From an uncultured Muribaculaceae bacterium (GTDB taxonomy: Bacteria > Bacteroidota > Bacteroidia > Bacteroidales > Muribaculaceae), in assembly GCA_905209725.1 (NCBI GenBank), contig CAJLTZ010000023.1, positions 1-29,673 of the forward strand: DNA of 29,673 nucleotides. Reading direction: 5' to 3'. Both the position numbers and the translations under genes were made by a program. A model generated the notes under the pieces. It did not search any database, was not told the origin of the DNA, and saw only the letters and a program-made list of their open reading frames with translations. Below, in pieces: positions 25,699-29,673 of this stretch (position 1 is its first letter; the number at the start of each line of letters is the position of its first letter).

Positions 25699-27373
25699 AG
25701 CCTAAGGTTCGTTTGTTTCTTTTTTCGAGGGCTATGCGGAAAGCTTCATCATAGTGAATGATGAAATATTTCCAGTCGGTCTTGGCGGATGTGAGGAACG
25801 CCATGTTCCGGGCATGGCGGCGGGCATTAGGCGAAGCTGTTTCGAGAGCCACAGCTGCCGTGGCGATGGTGTTGCATGCCTCGGCATAGTTTGTGTCGGA
25901 ACGGTCCACCACACAGACGCCGCAATTGTCGATGCCATTCTGGAAATTATCGAGCACCCACTGTCCGAAACCAGCCTTGTCGTCGGTGATTGTGGGCACG
26001 CCGAAAGCCACACTCTCAAGAGGTGTGTATCCCCATGGCTCATAATATGATGGGAATATCGTGAGGTCGAGGGCCGGCAGAAGGTCATAATATGATATCT
26101 GCACGATGCCGTCGCTGCCGTCGAGATAGCATGGCACGTAGATTATCTTGGCATGCTCGAGTTTGCCCTGGTTGCGAAGCTGACGCATGCGCACACACAC
26201 CTCATCGGAGCCTTCGTTGTGAAGCGAATGGGTGAGATAGAGGTCGGAGCTGTTCCATGCTGCGTTTCCGCTCATCACATTCAGCAGTGTCTCCGACGGG
26301 CGGTCGGTCCAGCCAGGCACAAGGACAAATGCGAGGACATCATTTCCGGAAGTCTGGCGCCGTCCGATCTCTGCCACGGTGTCGAGGAAGAGGTCGAGCC
26401 CTTTGTTGCGGTATTCATGGCGTCCGGATGTGGCCATAATGAATGTGGAATCGTCATAGTCCTTGCCGGTGAAGGCGCGGGCAATGTCGAGAAGGCGCTG
26501 ACGGCCGTCGCGGCGCAGACGATTGTATTTCACTGTGCGGGGCACGAAGTCGGGCTCGAAGCCATTAGGGGTCACCACATCCGGGCGTTTCTGGAGAAGC
26601 TGCTCGCATTCGCGGGCTGTAACCTCGCTCACTGTGGTGAAACAGTCGGCGGCATGTGCCGCGGCTTTCTCAAGCGAATGTTTCGACTCCATGTTGAGCT
26701 CGTGAGCCATCTGGTCGCCGTTATACTGATGGAAGTATTCGTAAAGCGGCTTGCCATTTCCGCAGATGCTCCGGCCTATGCTTGTGGCGTGAGTGGTGAA
26801 CACTGTGGAAGCCTCGGGCATCTCCATTTCAAGATAGAGGAGGCCCATGCCGGTGGTCCATTCGTTGAAATGCGCGAGGACTTTTGAGTGCTCTACCTTG
26901 AGCACCGACGCCACCTCTTTCATCACAATGGCTGTGGCAACGGCAAAAGCGCAGCTTTCATCGTAGTCGCCATACGCATGAAGGGAGTCGACGCCGAAAC
27001 GCTCCCAGACCTTGCCATATATCTCGGGAAGGTGTTTCTGTGTGTCGCCGGGGTGCACAAGGAGTACCTGCGGACTGCCGGGGATGTTCCAGCGGCCACT
27101 TCTTACGCGGATGCCCCAGGGGAGATGTAGCTTGGAAGCCACCGACTTCAATATGGTCTTTCTTTCTTTGAAATATGGAGATGGAGTTTCGTCGTCCGGG
27201 CCAATGAATATCAGCCGGTCGCCGAATTGTTGTGAAAGGACGCGCGCCTTTGTGCTGAGCACGGCGTAGATACCGCCGACCTTATTGCATACCTCCCAGC
27301 TTGTTTCGAAAAGGAGACCTATCTGCTGATCGATATCGGCTGCATTGGCAGCCTTTGCATCAATGCTGCTCAT
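25688..27373 (-). CDS. Glycogen synthase, GT3 (eukaryotic-type) family
   Basis: This enzyme extends glycogen with alpha-1,4-glucosyl units. It is of the GT3 type found in fungi, animals and Bacteroidota rather than the bacterial GlgA (GT5). LLFETSWEVCNKVGGIYAVL near the start matches the GT3 signature, and the catalytic acidic loop PSYYEPWGYTPLE (441-453 from the chosen start) has both conserved glutamates. TVSEVTARECE and TPNGFEPDF are also GT3-like. I use the ATG at 27373 (561 residues), because the additional ten residues from 27403 are unlike the family; 27403 cannot be excluded. It heads an operon with glgP. GT3 enzymes prefer UDP-glucose, which is consistent with no glgC being adjacent. 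Confidence 0.94.
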   Translation of the reverse strand: MSSIDAKAANAADIDQQIGLLFETSWEVCNKVGGIYAVLSTKARVLSQQFGDRLIFIGPDDETPSPYFKERKTILKSVASKLHLPWGIRVRSGRWNIPGSPQVLLVHPGDTQKHLPEIYGKVWERFGVDSLHAYGDYDESCAFAVATAIVMKEVASVLKVEHSKVLAHFNEWTTGMGLLYLEMEMPEASTVFTTHATSIGRSICGNGKPLYEYFHQYNGDQMAHELNMESKHSLEKAAAHAADCFTTVSEVTARECEQLLQKRPDVVTPNGFEPDFVPRTVKYNRLRRDGRQRLLDIARAFTGKDYDDSTFIMATSGRHEYRNKGLDLFLDTVAEIGRRQTSGNDVLAFVLVPGWTDRPSETLLNVMSGNAAWNSSDLYLTHSLHNEGSDEVCVRMRQLRNQGKLEHAKIIYVPCYLDGSDGIVQISYYDLLPALDLTIFPSYYEPWGYTPLESVAFGVPTITDDKAGFGQWVLDNFQNGIDNCGVCVVDRSDTNYAEACNTIATAAVALETASPNARRHARNMAFLTSAKTDWKYFIIHYDEAFRIALEKRNKRTLGSKF

Positions 27374-27489
27374 GTTATATACATATATTGTATAATGTGT
27401 CAAAATCGGAAATCACCTGCAGCGTGTAATCAAACCTGTAGCTGTGTTAATCTTCGGAAAAACGCGCAGTTTCCGCTCATTTCATGGCG

Positions 27490-27520
27490 CAAAATTAATA
27501 AAAAAATGTGCGAGATGCAA
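27490..27520 (-). promoter_or_regulatory. Promoter of the glycogen synthase-glgP operon
   Basis: On the minus strand TTG (27520-27518) is followed after 20 bases by TAATTTTG (27497-27490), a good Bacteroidetes -33/-7 pair. Transcription would begin near 27483, giving a leader of about 110 nt. Confidence 0.6.
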
Positions 27521-27575
27521 GAATCCGAACTAAAAACGAGCAGTTTTTTGATGATTTTTGATGTATTTACACAAA

Positions 27576-27621
27576 TAATAATGCAAGATATTGCACAATG
27601 GTGCAATATCTTGCATTATTA
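27576..27621. repeat. 21-bp perfect inverted repeat with 4-base loop
   Basis: The arms at 27576-27596 and 27601-27621 are exact reverse complements and enclose AATG. Each arm contains GCAAGATATTGCAC or its complement. It lies 29 bases after the DUF3127 stop (minus strand) and ahead of the glycogen synthase promoter. The stem is AT-rich, and only a weak T stretch (ATTATTATTTG) follows on the minus strand, so it may act as a terminator or as something else. Confidence 0.85.
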
Positions 27622-27650
27622 AATTGATATTATTGATTCTGTGTTTGGCT

Positions 27651-28037
27651 TTAGAAGGGAAGGTCATCGTCCGACGAAGCGCCGGCATCAAAAGCCTGTG
27701 CTGGATCGCCGAAATTCTGAGGCGGCATCGCAGGAGGAGGCGTCTGCATCTGTCCGGCGGGATCTTGAACTTCGCGCATAGCGTAACAGTTGACATTGGT
27801 AAACCAGCGGCCGTTCCATTCGTGGCTTTCCACGTCAACGGAGATTACATAGCGCTTGCCCACTTCGAATTTAAGGGAGTCAACCCTGTCATTCATCATA
27901 GTGAAAGCGATGCTGCGAGGGAATCTCGAACCGTTCTGATATTCAAGCACATACTCTTTCTTTTTCCACGGATTGCCTGCTTTGCTGATTCCTTCCTGCA
28001 GGGGAAGTTCGTGAGTGATCACACCTTCGATGTCCAT
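27651..28037 (-). CDS. DUF3127 protein, SSB-like OB fold with acidic SSB tip
   Basis: This 128-residue protein matches DUF3127, an OB-fold family of Bacteroidota often annotated as single-strand DNA-binding-like. Recognisable segments are GISKAGNPWKKKEYVLEY, FPRSIAFTMMNDRVD, and VGKRYVISVDVESHEWNGRWFTNVNCYAM (OB strand region). Residues ~95-120 are Pro/Gln/Ala-rich and disordered, and the last residues are SSDDDLPF, which is the acidic partner-recruiting tip of SSB proteins. It probably binds single-stranded nucleic acid and recruits the same partners as SSB (inference). It has its own promoter and is divergent from rsmG. Confidence 0.92.
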   Translation of the reverse strand: MDIEGVITHELPLQEGISKAGNPWKKKEYVLEYQNGSRFPRSIAFTMMNDRVDSLKFEVGKRYVISVDVESHEWNGRWFTNVNCYAMREVQDPAGQMQTPPPAMPPQNFGDPAQAFDAGASSDDDLPF

Positions 28038-28082
28038 ATTTGGTATCTTTTTATATTAGTTTCTACTATAATTTATGAAAAG

Positions 28083-28113
28083 CAAAGTTAACATTTTTCG
28101 CGGAAAAATCAAA
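28083..28113 (-). promoter_or_regulatory. Promoter of the DUF3127 gene
   Basis: On the minus strand TTTG (28113-28110) and TAACTTTG (28090-28083) are separated by 19 bases, a near-ideal Bacteroidetes promoter. Transcription would begin near 28076, giving a leader of about 40 nt. Confidence 0.75.
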
Positions 28114-28123
28114 GTAAAACATC

Positions 28124-28151
28124 GTAAAAATACGACAGTAAAAATACGACA
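28124..28151. repeat. 14-bp tandem repeat between two divergent promoters
   Basis: Two perfect head-to-tail copies of GTAAAAATACGACA occupy 28124-28137 and 28138-28151. The first overlaps a small dyad, CGTA-AAAA-TACG (28123-28134). The block lies between the -33 element of the DUF3127 promoter and the rsmG promoter, a natural place for an operator. Confidence 0.85.
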
Positions 28152-28197
28152 GGGATAGAGCAGTACGCGTAATATGTGGGATTTATCGATAATTGAA

Positions 28198-28228
28198 TTG
28201 CACGAGTGGGAGATTTGATGTAACTTTG
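28198..28228 (+). promoter_or_regulatory. Promoter of rsmG
   Basis: TTG at 28198-28200 and TAACTTTG at 28221-28228 are separated by 20 bases; the -7 box is followed by CG. Transcription would begin near 28236, about 20 bases before the rsmG ATG. Confidence 0.7.
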
Positions 28229-28255
28229 CGTTCGCCCAAACGTTAAAGGTATATT

Positions 28256-28882
28256 ATGGAGCTGATAGAAAAATATTTCAACGGGCTTTCGGAGAAACAG
28301 CATGAGCAGTTTGCTACTATGCTGCAGCTCTATCCCGAATGGAACGCCAAGATCAATGTGATTTCACGCAAAGATATCGAAAACCTTGAAGAGCATCATA
28401 TCCTTCATTCTCTGGCCATGGCCCGCTTTATTCACTTCACGCCCGGCACGCACGTGCTCGACTTCGGCACAGGGGGCGGTTTCCCGGGATTGCCTCTGGC
28501 CGTGATGTTTCCCGACACGGAGTTTCTGCTTGTGGACCGCACCGGCAAAAAACTAAAGGTGGCGTCGACTGTGGCAGAAGCCTGCGGCCTTGAAAACGTG
28601 CGCTTCATGCATGGCGATGTGGCAGAGTGCAAGGAGAAATTCGACTTCGTGGTGAGCCGTGCCGTGATGCCTCAGGCCGACCTGCTGAAAATCTGCAGAA
28701 AGAATATCGATAAATCCCGCGCGATAAATGCAATTCCCAATGGACTCATCACGCTCAAGGGGGGCGACATGCAGGCTGAGACATCGTCGCTGAGAGGAAT
28801 CACAGAGATTGTGGATATCAAATCCTACTTTCCCGAACCATTCTTTGACACAAAAAAGATTGTCTATACGGCAGTGAACTGA
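28256..28882 (+). CDS. rsmG: 16S rRNA (guanine(527)-N7)-methyltransferase
   Basis: RsmG (GidB) methylates N7 of G527 in the 530 loop of 16S rRNA using S-adenosylmethionine; loss can give low-level streptomycin resistance in other bacteria. The 208-residue protein has the family start YPEWNAKINVISRKDIENLEEHHILHSL-type sequence around residues 26-52, the SAM-binding LDFGTGGGFPGLPLAV at 68-83, VDRTGKKLKV, and FDFVVSRAVMP near residue 124. It is a normal length. It is transcribed from a promoter facing the DUF3127 gene and is followed 64 bases later by a metallo-hydrolase gene, probably on the same transcript. Confidence 0.95.
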   Translation: MELIEKYFNGLSEKQHEQFATMLQLYPEWNAKINVISRKDIENLEEHHILHSLAMARFIHFTPGTHVLDFGTGGGFPGLPLAVMFPDTEFLLVDRTGKKLKVASTVAEACGLENVRFMHGDVAECKEKFDFVVSRAVMPQADLLKICRKNIDKSRAINAIPNGLITLKGGDMQAETSSLRGITEIVDIKSYFPEPFFDTKKIVYTAVN

Positions 28883-28946
28883 ACCAACGCCTCCCCTGCT
28901 CAGTTTAAAATGATGGGGAATATAGGGGCGAAATACAACAGACGAT

Positions 28947-29603
28947 ATGAAATTAGCAAGATTTGAATTCAGTTTATTCGGAATCAACACATATGTGACA
29001 TGGGATCCCGACACACGCGAATGCGCGGTGATCGACCCCGGCATGATCAATGAAGAGGAGGAGCAGGCCATGTCCGATTTTATAAAGCGTGAGAACCTGA
29101 AGGTGACTCATGTGATCAATACTCACCTTCATGTGGATCATGCCATCGGCGACAAATTCGTTGCGTCCACCTTCGGAGCGCCGGTAAGCGCCCACAAGGC
29201 CGACAGTTTCCTGGGGGAAAGGCTGCAACAGCAGGCTGCACAGTTTGGCGTGCTGGAGAAGGTGGAAAATGTTTCGCTCAATTCATATCTGGAGGATGGC
29301 GACGAAATCCACATCGGGAAAGGAGTGCTTCATGTGCTGCACGTACCCGGACACTCGCCCGGCGGCATAGCACTCTACGACAAGGAGGGCAAATTTCTGA
29401 TAGCTGGCGACTCCCTTTTCGCCGGCTCAATCGGGCGTACCGACCTGCCCGGCGGCGACCTTGACACACTCCTTGAAGCCGTGAAAGGAAAACTGATGAC
29501 ACTTCCCGACGATGTGACAGTCTATCCGGGCCATGGGCCAGCCACCACAATCGGAAGAGAGCGCGTCAGCAATCCCTTCCTAAGACCCTTCCGGCCAATA
29601 TAA
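28947..29603 (+). CDS. Metallo-beta-lactamase-fold hydrolase (glyoxalase II-like)
   Basis: This 218-residue protein has all metal ligands of the binuclear MBL hydrolases: THLHVDH (His60, His62, Asp64, His65), His136 in VPGHSPGG, Asp155 in IAGDSLFAG, and His196 in YPGHGPAT. It resembles the small YcbL/glyoxalase II-like family of prokaryotes, which hydrolyse thioesters such as S-lactoylglutathione or related compounds. Since Bacteroidota generally lack glutathione, the true substrate is unclear. The C-terminus is short and lacks the long helical extension of classical glyoxalase II. The frame ends at 29603, and a dispersed repeat follows within 20 bases. Confidence 0.9.
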   Translation: MKLARFEFSLFGINTYVTWDPDTRECAVIDPGMINEEEEQAMSDFIKRENLKVTHVINTHLHVDHAIGDKFVASTFGAPVSAHKADSFLGERLQQQAAQFGVLEKVENVSLNSYLEDGDEIHIGKGVLHVLHVPGHSPGGIALYDKEGKFLIAGDSLFAGSIGRTDLPGGDLDTLLEAVKGKLMTLPDDVTVYPGHGPATTIGRERVSNPFLRPFRPI

Positions 29604-29620
29604 AATAAGTTGCAAGGCAC

Positions 29621-29662
29621 TAAGACCCCATCCCACAAAAAATGTTAACGCAGGGGTCGCAG
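29621..29662 (-). repeat. Dispersed ~40-bp repeat, copy 3
   Basis: On the minus strand this copy reads CTGCGACCCCTGCGTTAACA, then TTTTTTGTGGGATGGGGTCTTA. It matches copy 1 (11-54) along its length but points the other way. GACCCC and GGGGTC near its ends form a 6-bp inverted pair. It lies 11 bases from the end of the window. Confidence 0.8.
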
Positions 29663-29673
29663 ATGTGCCTCAT

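Overview
This window is a stretch of a Bacteroidota chromosome, order Bacteroidales, and most likely a Muribaculaceae-type gut bacterium (the family level is my inference). The reasons are: a GT3 glycogen synthase paired with a short GT35 phosphorylase, a type III glutamine synthetase, the DapL lysine/meso-diaminopimelate route, a GTPase-defective EF-G paralogue of the Bacteroides EF-G2 type, a DUF3127 OB-fold protein with an SSB-like tail, Bacteroidetes-style promoter boxes (TAnnTTTG, sometimes with TTTG or TTG about 19-20 bases upstream), and starts with little or no Shine-Dalgarno sequence. I see no rRNA, tRNA, CRISPR array or intact transposase. No gene-free stretch exceeds 300 bases; the longest (1-298) holds two repeats and the argR control region.

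Left part, plus strand (1-7.8 kb): argR, an argC-like gene, a short ssb, speA (arginine decarboxylase), truA, ligA and rpe, ended by a hairpin terminator. The argR/argC pair is unusual. ArgR has lost the Asp-Asp pair that binds arginine, and the ArgC homologue has proline where the catalytic cysteine belongs, yet both reading frames are intact. The next arginine gene is speA.

Middle (7.8-16.7 kb): a minus-strand run fprA > caxA-like antiporter > dedA; a divergent plus-strand pair DUF486 > dus; then minus-strand glnN and the dapF > dapL operon, each bounded by clear terminators. At 16.8-17.9 kb lies a decayed brxL (BREX Lon-like ATPase) with a frameshift and a large internal deletion, the only trace of a defence island here.

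Right part (17.9-29.7 kb): the EF-G2 gene (minus), hemW and an outer-membrane porin (plus), the glycogen synthase > glycogen phosphorylase pair (minus), the DUF3127 SSB-like gene (minus), and divergently rsmG followed by a metallo-beta-lactamase-fold hydrolase (plus). The rsmG/DUF3127 intergenic region carries two facing promoters around a 14-bp tandem repeat. A 21-bp perfect inverted repeat lies between the DUF3127 gene and glycogen synthase.

Both ends of the window carry the same ~40-bp repeat in opposite orientation, with a further copy near 218-259. This looks like a dispersed genomic repeat at which a draft assembly broke. Most of the window is core metabolism and translation; the points most worth pursuing are the argR/pseudo-argC locus, the repeats and palindromes, and the brxL scar.
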